Of a stretch of 64,000 nt of DNA, positions 33,826-43,100 are shown in pieces. This DNA comes from Canibacter zhoujuaniae (GTDB lineage Bacteria > Actinomycetota > Actinomycetes > Actinomycetales > Microbacteriaceae): positions 248,001-312,000 of the forward strand of contig NZ_JAAIJZ010000001.1 of assembly GCF_011752005.1 (NCBI RefSeq). Direction: 5' to 3'. Numbering within the stretch: the first letter of the stretch is position 1; every line of letters starts with the position of its first letter. Position numbers and translations under genes: made by a program. The notes under the pieces are model-generated. The model did not search any database and was not told the DNA's origin. It worked only from the letters and a program-made list of their open reading frames with translations.

Positions 33826-36537
33826 GTGTCTAATACAAAGCCTACCTTGATGATTATCGACGGCCACTCACTCGCGTTTAGAGCCTACTACGGGGTGCCG
33901 GTAGAGCGCTTTCAGAACTCTGAGGGGCAGCACACCAATGCGATTCATGGTTTTATCGCGATGCTGCTTGCCCTGCTAGAGCAGTACGAACCAGATGCGT
34001 TAGCGGTGGCTTTTGATATTTCAAGGCACTCATTTAGAACTGAGGAATATCCGGAATACAAAGGAACTCGCGGTGAAACTCCGGAGGAGTTTAAAGGGCA
34101 GGTGCCACTTCTAAAAGAGGCGCTTGCCGCGCTCGGCATCATCACACTCGAGCAGGAGGGGTTTGAGGCTGACGATATTCTGGCGACGCTGTCTGTAATT
34201 GGGCGCGACAACGGATATAGGGTGTTGGTGGTTTCTGGCGACCGCGATACTATCCAGCTAATCAACGATGATGTAACCCTCCTTTATCCGGCTGCGCAGG
34301 GCGTAAAAAAGTTAAAAGAGTATGACGCTCAGGCGGTGAAAGAAAAATATGACGTCTACCCGCACCAGTATCAGGATTTAGCTGCGCTTGTCGGTGAGAC
34401 CAGCGATAATCTTCCGGGGGTGCCGCTTTGGGGGCCAAAAACAGCTGCTAAATGGATCAATCACTACGGCTCACTCACAGAAATTCTGGCCCATCGTGAT
34501 GAGATCAAAGGCAAAGCCGGTGAAAATTTGCGCACCTTCGTTGAAAACGTTGAACGCAACCGACGCTTAAACGAGCTGAGACGTGATTTAGATTTACCCG
34601 TCGTGATTTCACAGTTAGAGCGACAGCCTGTTGATATTTCAGCTGTAACAGAAATTTTTAGCAAGCTGGAGTTTAGAACGCTGCTGACCCGTGTAAAAAA
34701 GTTTGCCGGCCTCGACAATAATGGTGCTACCGCAGCTGATGATGCACATGGTGCAGCGGGGCAGCGATCCTCTAAAGTTGCGTTTAGTAATGACAGTGCG
34801 CAGGCACCTAAGCCGCAGGTTTTTACACCACCGCTTCACCTCATTGGCGAAGAGCTGGTGACATGGTTAAAGAAGGCTGACAGGCCTGCGCTCTATTTTT
34901 GGGATATTAATCGCGACGGTGTAATTCGAGTGGGCGTTGCGGCGGCAAACGGCACAGTTGAATTTGACTGGAAACCGGGCACTGCTGACTACCGTGAGTT
35001 TGAAACATGGCTGAAAAGCGAGCAAGAGAAAATCGTATTCGACGCTAAAGCGTTGCTGCACCTGCTTGCTAAATTAACAACCCCAGAGCTTGGAAATCTC
35101 AGCGATGCCCAGCTGCTGGCTTCTATTTGGCGCCCTGATTTCACAGACCGTTCATTTAAAGGGTTTGCAAAGAAGCTGTTGCAGTTTGAAGTTGTTGAGC
35201 CTGATATGAGTCAGCTCGTGCCAGACCTTGAGGCTGCAACCGGTGCAGCGAAGCGCGCCTGGCTGACACGTCAAATTCACGAGCAAGCTCTTGAATCACT
35301 CCACGATGCGGGGCTGAAGCTCTATTACAGCACTGAACTGCCACTTGTGAAAGTGCTGTTTAACCTTGAACACAGGGGAGTTGCGATAGATACACCGCTG
35401 CTTGCTGCGCAACAGGCGGAGCTGCGCGATGCAATCGCAGAGTATGAACAGCGCGCCTATCAGGTGATCGGTCGTGAGGTTAATCTAGGATCGCCGAAGC
35501 AACTGCAGACGGTGCTGTTTGACGAACTACAGATGCCAAAGACCAGGAAGATTAAGAGCGGATTTTCTACAGATGCGGCATCACTGCATGAGCTGCAGGC
35601 AAAGAGCCCGCATCCGTTTCTGGATGCGCTGCTAGCACACCGTGAAACAACCAAGCTCTCACAAATTATCACCTCGCTTGAAGAAGCGGTCGCAGCTGAC
35701 GGTCGCATTCACTCCACGCTCTACCAGGTGGGGGCGGCAACAGGGCGCTTAGCGTCTAACTCACCAAATCTGCAAAACATTCCAACCCGTTCCGAAGCGG
35801 GTAACAGGATTCGCGGAGCCTTCACACACGGTTCCGAATACATTGGTCTGTTGACAGCAGACTACTCCCAGATTGAAATGCGGGTGATGGCGCACCTCTC
35901 TGAAGACCAGGCGCTCATCGAAGCGTTCAATGACGGTGAGGATCTGCACCGCTCAGTTGGTGCACGAGTCTTCGGAGTTACAGCAGCGGAGGTCACTCCT
36001 GTTATGCGCGCAAAAGTGAAAGCGATGTCTTACGGTCTCGCCTATGGTTTGGGCCCGTTTGGGCTCGCCAAGCAGTTGGGTATCACTCAAACTGAAGCGA
36101 AACAGCTGATGACAGACTACTTCGCACGATTTGGAAAGATTCGAGACTATTTGATGCAGGTAGTGGAAACAGCTCGGGCTGACGGCTACACAGAAACACT
36201 TTTTGGGCGCCGCAGGCCATTCCCAGAGCTAAATTCACCAAATCGTGTGCTGCGGGCAACCGCAGAACGTGCCGCCTTAAACGCTCCAATTCAAGGCACC
36301 GCAGCTGACATTATTAAAATCGCGATGCTGAAAGTTGAAAGTGAAATTGCGGCTGCTGGGCTTAAATCGCGAATGCTCCTACAAATTCACGACGAACTAA
36401 TGTTTGAAGTGGCGTCGGGAGAGCGCGAGGCTTTGGAGAAGCTGGTGCGTGAAAAGATGGCCTCGGCCGCAAAACTTGCTGTGCCGCTGGAAGTGTCGGT
36501 CGGTTTTGGTCCAGACTGGCAGCAGGCGGAACACTAG
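33826..36537 (+). CDS. polA: DNA polymerase I
   Basis: A 903-residue repair and Okazaki-fragment polymerase. The N-terminal 5'-3' exonuclease (1-300) has IIDGHSLAFRAYY, GFEADDILAT and SGDRD. The middle 3'-5' exonuclease-like domain lacks the metal-binding D-x-E (ALYFWDINRDG), so proofreading is probably lost, as is usual in Actinobacteria. The polymerase has motif A ADYSQIEMRV, motif B RAKVKAMSYGLAYG and motif C QIHDELMFE. It starts at GTG; TAGCCT ends seven bases before it and no Shine-Dalgarno is evident. Confidence 0.97.
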   Translation: MSNTKPTLMIIDGHSLAFRAYYGVPVERFQNSEGQHTNAIHGFIAMLLALLEQYEPDALAVAFDISRHSFRTEEYPEYKGTRGETPEEFKGQVPLLKEALAALGIITLEQEGFEADDILATLSVIGRDNGYRVLVVSGDRDTIQLINDDVTLLYPAAQGVKKLKEYDAQAVKEKYDVYPHQYQDLAALVGETSDNLPGVPLWGPKTAAKWINHYGSLTEILAHRDEIKGKAGENLRTFVENVERNRRLNELRRDLDLPVVISQLERQPVDISAVTEIFSKLEFRTLLTRVKKFAGLDNNGATAADDAHGAAGQRSSKVAFSNDSAQAPKPQVFTPPLHLIGEELVTWLKKADRPALYFWDINRDGVIRVGVAAANGTVEFDWKPGTADYREFETWLKSEQEKIVFDAKALLHLLAKLTTPELGNLSDAQLLASIWRPDFTDRSFKGFAKKLLQFEVVEPDMSQLVPDLEAATGAAKRAWLTRQIHEQALESLHDAGLKLYYSTELPLVKVLFNLEHRGVAIDTPLLAAQQAELRDAIAEYEQRAYQVIGREVNLGSPKQLQTVLFDELQMPKTRKIKSGFSTDAASLHELQAKSPHPFLDALLAHRETTKLSQIITSLEEAVAADGRIHSTLYQVGAATGRLASNSPNLQNIPTRSEAGNRIRGAFTHGSEYIGLLTADYSQIEMRVMAHLSEDQALIEAFNDGEDLHRSVGARVFGVTAAEVTPVMRAKVKAMSYGLAYGLGPFGLAKQLGITQTEAKQLMTDYFARFGKIRDYLMQVVETARADGYTETLFGRRRPFPELNSPNRVLRATAERAALNAPIQGTAADIIKIAMLKVESEIAAAGLKSRMLLQIHDELMFEVASGEREALEKLVREKMASAAKLAVPLEVSVGFGPDWQQAEH

Positions 36538-36593
36538 CGAGACTCCGCAGGCTGATAAGTGGGAGGCATCAAAAGTCAAATAGATGCTGCGAT

Positions 36594-37547
36594 TTATTTA
36601 GCGTCTAAGCGATCGAGAATAAACTCCACTCCCTCTTCACGCATACCGTTGTCGAAGTAGGCGATGTGCCCTTCTTCATTAAATGAGTCGCGGGTTTGGC
36701 AGACAATATCTTCGGCTACACAAAAAGAGCGTATGCGATCCGCCGCCCTGTCTAATGCGCCCGGAAGCCGCGGCAGAGCGCCATCAACCGACTCTTTGAA
36801 GGTGCCGTAAGCAAAAGAGTCTGACCCGAGGAAGCGGGGATCGCCGTAAAAAATGATCGCTTTCACCCGGTCGAGTGCGGCATCTGAGATGACACCGACG
36901 CCCCGCCCTAAGAGACGAGAGTCAGGGTCTGTAAGCGCTTCACCAATTACATAGGCGCCCTGCGAGTAGCCAATGAGAGCTATCTCTTGTTTTGGGCACT
37001 CTGTGCTGTGCATCTCAAGGATGTCAATGAGCTTCCGCATGCCTTCGGGTGCGCTCTCGCCAAACTCAGAGCTGGCCGGGTAGTCAACGTCGATTAACTC
37101 ATAACCGACTTTGCTTGCTGCTGAATCAAATGCAGAGCTTGCATCACTGTCAGACTGCGAAGTTTCAGATTGAGAGCGTTTAGAGTCACTCTCAGGTTTG
37201 AAGGGATCGCTCTTTTTGTCTTCTGACGCCTCCAGTTTCTTTTTCAGCATGTTTGAAATGCTGACGACCAGACTTTTTTCACCGTACGGTTCTGCCGTGC
37301 CGCGCACAGTCACCGTCAGCACATCGCTGCAAGTCTCAGGAACTTCGGCGGTGGTGTCAGGAAGCTCTGCCAGCGTCCAAGCAGTGCCGGCCACTGGCAG
37401 GTCTGTTTCAGATACTTTTTCGAGTGCAGCAACTTCGGCAGCAGCGGCAACACCGGGTGTGTGTGTCGAGCAGGCAGACACTAGGAGGATGCTGCACAGT
37501 GATGCCATTAAAGCGGCAAATTTTGGAGAGTGTGAAGCTGGGCGCAT
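36594..37547 (-). CDS. Cutinase-family lipoprotein
   Basis: A secreted alpha/beta hydrolase of the cutinase/Culp type. From the ATG at 37547 it is 317 residues, with a lipoprotein signal peptide ending in LLVSACS (Cys26). The nucleophile is Ser195 in LIGYSQGAYV; FYGDPRFLG, the Cys-flanked CVAEDIVC with the likely catalytic Asp, and EGHIAYF with the His follow. A Lys/Glu/Ser/Asp-rich insert (about 104-140) interrupts the domain. An ATG at 37598 in the same frame, with a weak AAGG, would add 17 residues. Esterase on lipids or cell-wall esters is likely. It is divergent from a tetR gene. Confidence 0.87.
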   Translation of the reverse strand: MRPASHSPKFAALMASLCSILLVSACSTHTPGVAAAAEVAALEKVSETDLPVAGTAWTLAELPDTTAEVPETCSDVLTVTVRGTAEPYGEKSLVVSISNMLKKKLEASEDKKSDPFKPESDSKRSQSETSQSDSDASSAFDSAASKVGYELIDVDYPASSEFGESAPEGMRKLIDILEMHSTECPKQEIALIGYSQGAYVIGEALTDPDSRLLGRGVGVISDAALDRVKAIIFYGDPRFLGSDSFAYGTFKESVDGALPRLPGALDRAADRIRSFCVAEDIVCQTRDSFNEEGHIAYFDNGMREEGVEFILDRLDAK

Positions 37548-37605
37548 AAAAATTAATAATAGGACGAAATAGCCTCTTGATGCGGAAATAAACCGCATTT
37601 CGACC

Positions 37606-37634
37606 TTGCACTGAGTGCATTTGAGGATTACACT
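37606..37634 (+). promoter_or_regulatory. tetR promoter with overlapping palindromic operator
   Basis: TTGCAC (37606-37611), 17 bases, TACACT (37629-37634), with the tetR ATG seven bases further. This is a near-consensus promoter that would start transcription at or next to the start codon. TGCACTGAGTGCA (37607-37619), a perfect odd palindrome, covers the -35 box and fits autoregulation by TetR. A second inverted repeat, ATGCGG/CCGCAT, lies just upstream (about 37580-37598). Confidence 0.68.
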
Positions 37635-37640
37635 GGATGT

Positions 37641-38279
37641 ATGGAACCGTTGTCACCACTCGGTGTGCCGAAATCAAAAACTGATGCTGCGCTATTAATT
37701 GTTGCCGCAGCTAATCGTTTGATGCGCGCAGATAACAACGCATTCTCCGCTACTGAATTGGCTTCGGCGGCGGGTGTCTCGCGACGAACCGTATTTAATC
37801 ACTTCGCCTCACTCGATGATGTAAAAGTTGCGGTTGCCTTAGAGCATGTGCGTGAATTTACAGCGTCGTTTTTGCAGTCGCGCGGCGAATCAGATCCGAC
37901 GCCCTACGCTAGCTACTCTGAAGCAATTACCGATCTTGAAGCACTGCTGCGCAGCTCTAAACTGCAGAATCTGCTGGTGACCCTGGCGCAGATGCTCGAC
38001 TGGCGTGAGGGCTCTGATAGGCAGAGCAATGCAATGTTTGCTGACTCAGTGCGGTTGCTCGTGCAGGAGGCAGTGCATCAAAAATTCCAGGTTGTTTCTC
38101 CCAGCAAACGACTGGAAGTGATCTTTTTTGCCGCTACTCTGCATGTCTATCTTGCTGAATCTGCACTGTTGTGGCTTGCAAATTTCCGAGATTCACCAGA
38201 AGCTGATGCTCATTGGCAAGAGCTGATCTCGGTCGCAATTGATCTTTTGCGTGGTGCCTTTGCGCGCAAATCGTTTTAG
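37641..38279 (+). CDS. TetR-family transcriptional regulator
   Basis: A 212-residue regulator. The helix-turn-helix is at about 34-56 (FSATELASAAGVSRRTVFNHF), followed by the remaining helical ligand domain, typical of TetR proteins. It is 18 bases upstream of the MMPL transporter gene and probably represses it, itself and perhaps the divergent cutinase gene. No ribosome binding site precedes the ATG, fitting a leaderless message from the promoter just upstream. Confidence 0.9.
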   Translation: MEPLSPLGVPKSKTDAALLIVAAANRLMRADNNAFSATELASAAGVSRRTVFNHFASLDDVKVAVALEHVREFTASFLQSRGESDPTPYASYSEAITDLEALLRSSKLQNLLVTLAQMLDWREGSDRQSNAMFADSVRLLVQEAVHQKFQVVSPSKRLEVIFFAATLHVYLAESALLWLANFRDSPEADAHWQELISVAIDLLRGAFARKSF

Positions 38280-38297
38280 GTAAATAAAGTAGGACTA

Positions 38298-40859
38298 ATG
38301 GCTAAATTTCTTTACAAACTCGGTCGGTTTGCAGCACAAAAAGCATGGGCTGTCATTCTTATTTGGACGGTCGTGTTGGCTGCCGGCGTTGGGTCTTTCT
38401 TCGCCTTTTCTGGCACTCTCACGAATGCGGTAAACATTCCGGAGACAGAAACTGAGAAGGTTGCGGATCAGATCGCTGCTGAGATCCCTGAAGCTGCCGG
38501 TGGTTCAGCAGTTGTTGTGCTCAAGGCGAAGAGCGAATTTACAGCCGATCAGCGGGCGGATCTTGCCGCTCTTTTCAGTGAAGTTTCTGATTTACCAGGT
38601 GTTGACCGCGTGGTTGATCCCTTCGCTACCGAGGCTGATCTCATGCAGCAGCGAGAGCAGGTGACCGCAGGCGAAGCGCAGATTGCGGATGGCCGCACAC
38701 AGCTGAATGCCGGAGAGCAACAGCTTACTGCAGCTGAGGCTGAGCTAAAGGCTGGTCGTGACCAGGCGGCTGCAGGTCGCAGCCAGCTTGAAGGAGCCAT
38801 CGCGCAACTGCAGGCAGCTGGTATCGATCCGCAAGCAAACCCGCAGATAGCCGCACAAACTGCACAGCTTGAGGCCGCAGAAGAGCAGCTGAAAGCAGGA
38901 GAAGAGCAGCTTAATAGTTCTAGAGCAGAGCTAGCCGCACGGAAAGCAGAGCTTCAAGCCGCAGAAGAGAAACTTACACTCGGCAAGCAGTTGCTTGACT
39001 ATGCCACAGACGCGCGGGTTATTTCAGACAGTGGCACCACCGCGCTTGTCAACGTTGTGCTTGAGAAACAGTTCTATGAACTGTTAGACACTGAGCGGGA
39101 CGGCATTGTTTCAGCTTTTGAAAACGGTGTGCCCGATGGGGTAGACGTGCACTTCAGTCAACAGCTGGCCCAGACAGTGCCAGAACTTATCGGTGTTGGT
39201 GAAATAGTTGGTCTTGCGGTAGCACTTATCGTGCTCCTTGTGTTGATGCGTGCGGTGCTGCCGGCTGTTATCCCAGTGCTCAGCGCGATCGTTGGTGTCG
39301 GCGTCGGTGTAACCGCCTCGCTGTCGCTCTCAGGAAGCATTGAGATGATGTCGGTGACCCCCGTGCTGGGCATCATGCTTGGGCTTGCAGTTGGTATTGA
39401 CTACTCACTTTTCATTATTAACCGTCATCGCAAGCAGCTCGCGCAGCGTGTGCCGCTTTTGGAATCGATCGGGTTGGCGAATGGAACCAGCGGTAACGCA
39501 GTAGTTTTTGCCGGTATTACGGTTATTATCGCGCTCCTGGCTTTGGGCACCACCGGAATTCCGTTCCTCGGCCTGATGGGCTATGTTGCAGCGGGCTGCG
39601 TCGCTATTGCGGTGCTTGTTTCAATCACCCTCACCCCAGCGTTGCTCGGTTTAATCGGAATGCGTGTTATTAGCCGTGCCGATCGTCGCAAGGCTGCCGC
39701 GGGCCAGTTCCGGGATGAAAAGCCGGTGCGGGAGATGTCTCGCGGCCGGGCAATCGCCTCGGTGCTACTGCCGGTGGTTGGGCTTGGGCTCATCGGGTTA
39801 CCTGCGCTTGGTATGAAGCTGGGGCTGCCAACCGGAATTTCAGAGCCGGCAGAAACCACACAGCACAAGGCGTATGTTGCAATCGCTGAGGAGTTTGGTG
39901 AGGGTGCAAACGCGCCGCTTATTGTTGTTGCAAATCACAAACCTTTGAACGAGAGTGATTTTGCTGGTGCAGAAGCAACTGTGCTGAAAAATCAGGCTGA
40001 GACTGCTGGAAAGCTGGCGGATCATGACGCGGTTGTTGCTGTTGCCCCAATCGCTAATAACATAAAGACCGGCACGTACGCGTTCCAAGTGTTGCCTTCG
40101 GGAGATCAAGACGCAGATACGACCCGTGCGCTCGTGTCAGAACTGCGTGATGAAGGATACGGCGTTGCCGGCAACGCCTCCGCGGCTATTGACGTATCCA
40201 ATAAATTGCAGGCGGCGCTCCCCGTATATCTTGCGCTGGTTGTCGGATTCTCGCTGATTGTGCTGATTCTGGTGTTCCGTTCGATTCTGGTGCCGCTGAT
40301 CGCCACAGCAGGCTTCGTGCTTTCCTTGCTTGCAACCCTCGGCGCAATGACCGCGATTTATCAGAAAGGTTTTCTCGCTCAGGTATTTGCGGTGGATCAC
40401 CCAAGTGCGATTATCGCCTTCCTGCCAATCATTGTGATCGGTATCCTGTTTGGTTTGGCGATGGATTACCAGCTCTTTATCGCTAGCGGTATGCGCGAAG
40501 CCTATGTGCACGGCACGCCCGCAAGGCTTGCTGTGCAGAAGGGCTTGCGTTTGGGACGCTCGGTTGTGATCGCCGCAGCTCTGATTATGATGAGTGTTTT
40601 TGGCGGGTTTATTTTCAGTGCCACAACCATGATCCGTGCCGTTGGTTTCGGCCTCGCATTCGGAGTTCTTGTCGACGCCTTCGTGGTGCGACTTGTTCTG
40701 ATGCCAGCACTGGTGCACCTTGTCGGTGGTAAAGCCTGGTGGTTGCCGAAGTGGTTGGATAGGTTGCTCCCAAATCTTGACGTTGAGGGCGAAACCTTAA
40801 ACCGCCAACACACAGACGCGCAAATGCTTGAAAATACGCATAAAAGTGCGGTAAACTGA
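38298..40859 (+). CDS. MMPL-family RND transporter with extracytoplasmic coiled coil
   Basis: An 853-residue membrane protein with two halves of about six segments. The first extracytoplasmic loop (about 115-225) is a long coiled coil with repeats such as AGEAQIADGRTQL and AAEEQLKAGEEQL, as in YhgE/MMPL-type proteins. Conserved GIDYSLFI and AMDYQLFI in segments 4 and 10 carry the Asp-Tyr pairs of MMPL proton relays. Likely a lipid or hydrophobic drug exporter controlled by the upstream TetR gene; substrate unknown. Confidence 0.92.
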   Translation: MAKFLYKLGRFAAQKAWAVILIWTVVLAAGVGSFFAFSGTLTNAVNIPETETEKVADQIAAEIPEAAGGSAVVVLKAKSEFTADQRADLAALFSEVSDLPGVDRVVDPFATEADLMQQREQVTAGEAQIADGRTQLNAGEQQLTAAEAELKAGRDQAAAGRSQLEGAIAQLQAAGIDPQANPQIAAQTAQLEAAEEQLKAGEEQLNSSRAELAARKAELQAAEEKLTLGKQLLDYATDARVISDSGTTALVNVVLEKQFYELLDTERDGIVSAFENGVPDGVDVHFSQQLAQTVPELIGVGEIVGLAVALIVLLVLMRAVLPAVIPVLSAIVGVGVGVTASLSLSGSIEMMSVTPVLGIMLGLAVGIDYSLFIINRHRKQLAQRVPLLESIGLANGTSGNAVVFAGITVIIALLALGTTGIPFLGLMGYVAAGCVAIAVLVSITLTPALLGLIGMRVISRADRRKAAAGQFRDEKPVREMSRGRAIASVLLPVVGLGLIGLPALGMKLGLPTGISEPAETTQHKAYVAIAEEFGEGANAPLIVVANHKPLNESDFAGAEATVLKNQAETAGKLADHDAVVAVAPIANNIKTGTYAFQVLPSGDQDADTTRALVSELRDEGYGVAGNASAAIDVSNKLQAALPVYLALVVGFSLIVLILVFRSILVPLIATAGFVLSLLATLGAMTAIYQKGFLAQVFAVDHPSAIIAFLPIIVIGILFGLAMDYQLFIASGMREAYVHGTPARLAVQKGLRLGRSVVIAAALIMMSVFGGFIFSATTMIRAVGFGLAFGVLVDAFVVRLVLMPALVHLVGGKAWWLPKWLDRLLPNLDVEGETLNRQHTDAQMLENTHKSAVN

Positions 40860-40953
40860 ACCGTCACGTTTGTGGCAGTTTAACTATGTCCATTAGTTCT
40901 AATCGCAGCCCGCGCCTAGAACCCGATTTGTATCCATTCTGGAGAATAATTAC

Positions 40954-42408
40954 ATGACCAGCAAGACGACCAAGGCGAGCAACCAGGTAGCCGTAAACGA
41001 TATCGGCTCTGCAGAGGATTTCCTCGCCGCCGTCGAGCAGACACTGAAGCATTTTAACGACGGTGACATGATTGAAGGCACCGTTGTTAAGATCGACCAC
41101 GACGAGGTGCTCCTCGACGTTGGCTACAAGACCGAGGGTGTAATCCCTTCACGTGAGCTTTCTATCAAGCACGATGTTGATCCGAGCGAGGTCGTCGAAG
41201 TAGGCGATACCGTTGAGGCACTCGTTCTCCAGAAGGAAGACAAAGAAGGCCGCCTGCTCCTTTCAAAGAAGCGCGCACAGTACGAGCGCGCATGGGGCGA
41301 TGTGGAAGGCATTAAGGAAGTTGACGGTGTTGTTACCGGCACCGTAATTGAAGTTGTTAAGGGTGGTCTGATTGTAGACATCGGTCTGCGCGGCTTCCTC
41401 CCAGCTTCACTGATCGAACTTCGTCGTGTGCGTGACCTCACCCCGTACCTCGGGCAGGAGATCGAAGCGAAGATTCTGGAGCTCGATAAGAACCGCAACA
41501 ATGTTGTGCTGTCACGTCGCGCTCTGCTTGAAGAGACACAGTCAGCAAGCCGCTCATCATTCCTGCAGGAGCTCAAGCCAGGTCAGGTGCGCAAGGGTGT
41601 TATCTCATCTATCGTCAACTTCGGTGCATTCGTTGACCTCGGCGGTGTAGACGGCCTCGTGCACGTTTCAGAGCTCAGCTGGAAGCACATTGAGCACGCT
41701 TCAGAGGTAGTTGAAGTAGGCCAGGAAGTTACTGTTGAAGTTCTTTCAGTAGAGATGGATCGTGAGCGCGTATCTCTCTCACTGAAGGCAACTCAGGAAG
41801 ATCCATGGCAGGTGTTTGCACGCACCCACGCAATCGGTCAGATCACACCGGGCAAGGTTACAAAGCTTGTGCCATTCGGCGCATTCGTACGCGTAGCCGA
41901 CGGCATCGAAGGTCTCGTGCACATCTCAGAGCTCTCAGCTGCTCACGTTGAGCTGGCAGAGCAGGTTGTGTCAGTGGGTCAAGAGGCATTCGTTAAGATC
42001 ATCGACATCGACCTCGACCGTCGTCGTATCTCACTCAGCCTGAAGCAGGCAAACGAGGGTGTTGACCCAGAGGGCACCGAGTTTGATCCAGCTCTCTACG
42101 GTATGACCACTGAATACGACGAGAACGGTGAATACAAGTACCCAGAAGGCTTCGATCCTGAGACCCAGGAGTGGAAGGAAGGCTTCGAGGCAGAGCGCGA
42201 GGCTTGGGAGCAGGAGTACGCTGCTGCACAGGCACGTTGGGAAGCTCACAAGGCACAGGTTGCTGCCGCTAATGAGCTTGAGGCAAACGTCGCACCTGCA
42301 GGAGATGCCGCACCGGCTGCTGAATTTACTTCAGACACCGACGCAGCAGGCACTCTCGCTGACGACGAAGCACTCGCAGCGCTTAAAGAGCAGCTAGAGG
42401 GTAACTAA
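40954..42408 (+). CDS. rpsA: 30S ribosomal protein S1
   Basis: A 484-residue protein with four S1 domains (roughly 35-105, 120-190, 208-276, 293-362) seen from the repeated V-x-G-x-V-x-x-I and GFVHVSELS-type motifs (GLVHVSELSWKH, GLVHISELSAAH), followed by an acidic, Ala/Glu-rich tail. It binds mRNA near the start site for initiation. It has a GGAG ribosome binding site and ends at a strong terminator before coaE, the usual order. Confidence 0.97.
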   Translation: MTSKTTKASNQVAVNDIGSAEDFLAAVEQTLKHFNDGDMIEGTVVKIDHDEVLLDVGYKTEGVIPSRELSIKHDVDPSEVVEVGDTVEALVLQKEDKEGRLLLSKKRAQYERAWGDVEGIKEVDGVVTGTVIEVVKGGLIVDIGLRGFLPASLIELRRVRDLTPYLGQEIEAKILELDKNRNNVVLSRRALLEETQSASRSSFLQELKPGQVRKGVISSIVNFGAFVDLGGVDGLVHVSELSWKHIEHASEVVEVGQEVTVEVLSVEMDRERVSLSLKATQEDPWQVFARTHAIGQITPGKVTKLVPFGAFVRVADGIEGLVHISELSAAHVELAEQVVSVGQEAFVKIIDIDLDRRRISLSLKQANEGVDPEGTEFDPALYGMTTEYDENGEYKYPEGFDPETQEWKEGFEAEREAWEQEYAAAQARWEAHKAQVAAANELEANVAPAGDAAPAAEFTSDTDAAGTLADDEALAALKEQLEGN

Positions 42409-42431
42409 TTCCCTAAGCTATAAGTAGATTT

Positions 42432-42466
42432 CCCCGCGACTAATGAATTTTGGTCGCGGGGTTTTC
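42432..42466 (+). terminator. Intrinsic terminator after rpsA
   Basis: CCCCGCGAC (42432-42440), a 12-base loop, GTCGCGGGG (42453-42461), then TTTTCT. It lies 24 bases after the stop codon. Confidence 0.93.
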
Positions 42467-42488
42467 TATTACAAGTAATCTAGAAACT

Positions 42489-43100
42489 ATGGTTGTATTT
42501 GCATTAAGCGGGGGTATCGGCGCTGGGAAAAGCACCGTCGCTGACATGTTTACTAAGCTCGGCGCATACAGCGTTGATGCAGATGAACTCGCACGAGAGG
42601 CTGTCGCCCCCGGCTCCCGTGCGTTAGCTAATATTGCCAAAGCGTTTGGAGACGATCTGCTTTTAGCCGACGGATCGTTAGACCGCTTAGCCCTCGGGCA
42701 GATCGTTTTTGCATCAGATAGAAAGTTAAAACAGCTTGAAGCAATTGTGCACCCCGAGGTGCAGCGTTTAGGCAGAGAATGCTTCAAAGTGATTGAGAAA
42801 AACGATCCGAACGCAATAATCGTGTATCAGGTACCGCTGCTCGTTGAAGCGCAATTAGCGGGGAACTATGCGGGTAACATCATTCTCAGTGCGGATCCGC
42901 GAGTGCGGCTTTCTCGCCTGGTAGAAAACCGCGGTATGAGCGTTGCAGATGCGCAGCGCAGGATCGACGCGCAGGCGAGTGAAGCTGAGCGCCTCGCTGT
43001 CGCAGACTGGGTGATCCAAACAGATGTGACACAGGAAGAGACCGCAGCGCAGGTCGCTCGAGTGTTTGCAGAGTTAAAAAATTTGGCCGATCCAATTTAG
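42489..43100 (+). CDS. coaE: Dephospho-CoA kinase
   Basis: Final step of coenzyme A synthesis. From the ATG at 42489 the product is 203 residues, with the P-loop GIGAGKST at 9-16, VDADELARE and VQVPLL-type YQVPLLVE. A start 39 bases earlier in frame would lie in the terminator region and is unlikely. TAATCT ends eight bases before the ATG. The 3' end overlaps the convergent VKOR gene by 27 bases. Confidence 0.93.
   Translation: MVVFALSGGIGAGKSTVADMFTKLGAYSVDADELAREAVAPGSRALANIAKAFGDDLLLADGSLDRLALGQIVFASDRKLKQLEAIVHPEVQRLGRECFKVIEKNDPNAIIVYQVPLLVEAQLAGNYAGNIILSADPRVRLSRLVENRGMSVADAQRRIDAQASEAERLAVADWVIQTDVTQEETAAQVARVFAELKNLADPI

Noticed and set aside
40137..40718. 193-codon frame antisense to the MMPL transporter gene
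   Set aside because: The plus-strand gene is a well-conserved family over this stretch. The antisense product is His/Asn/Gln-rich with no motif.
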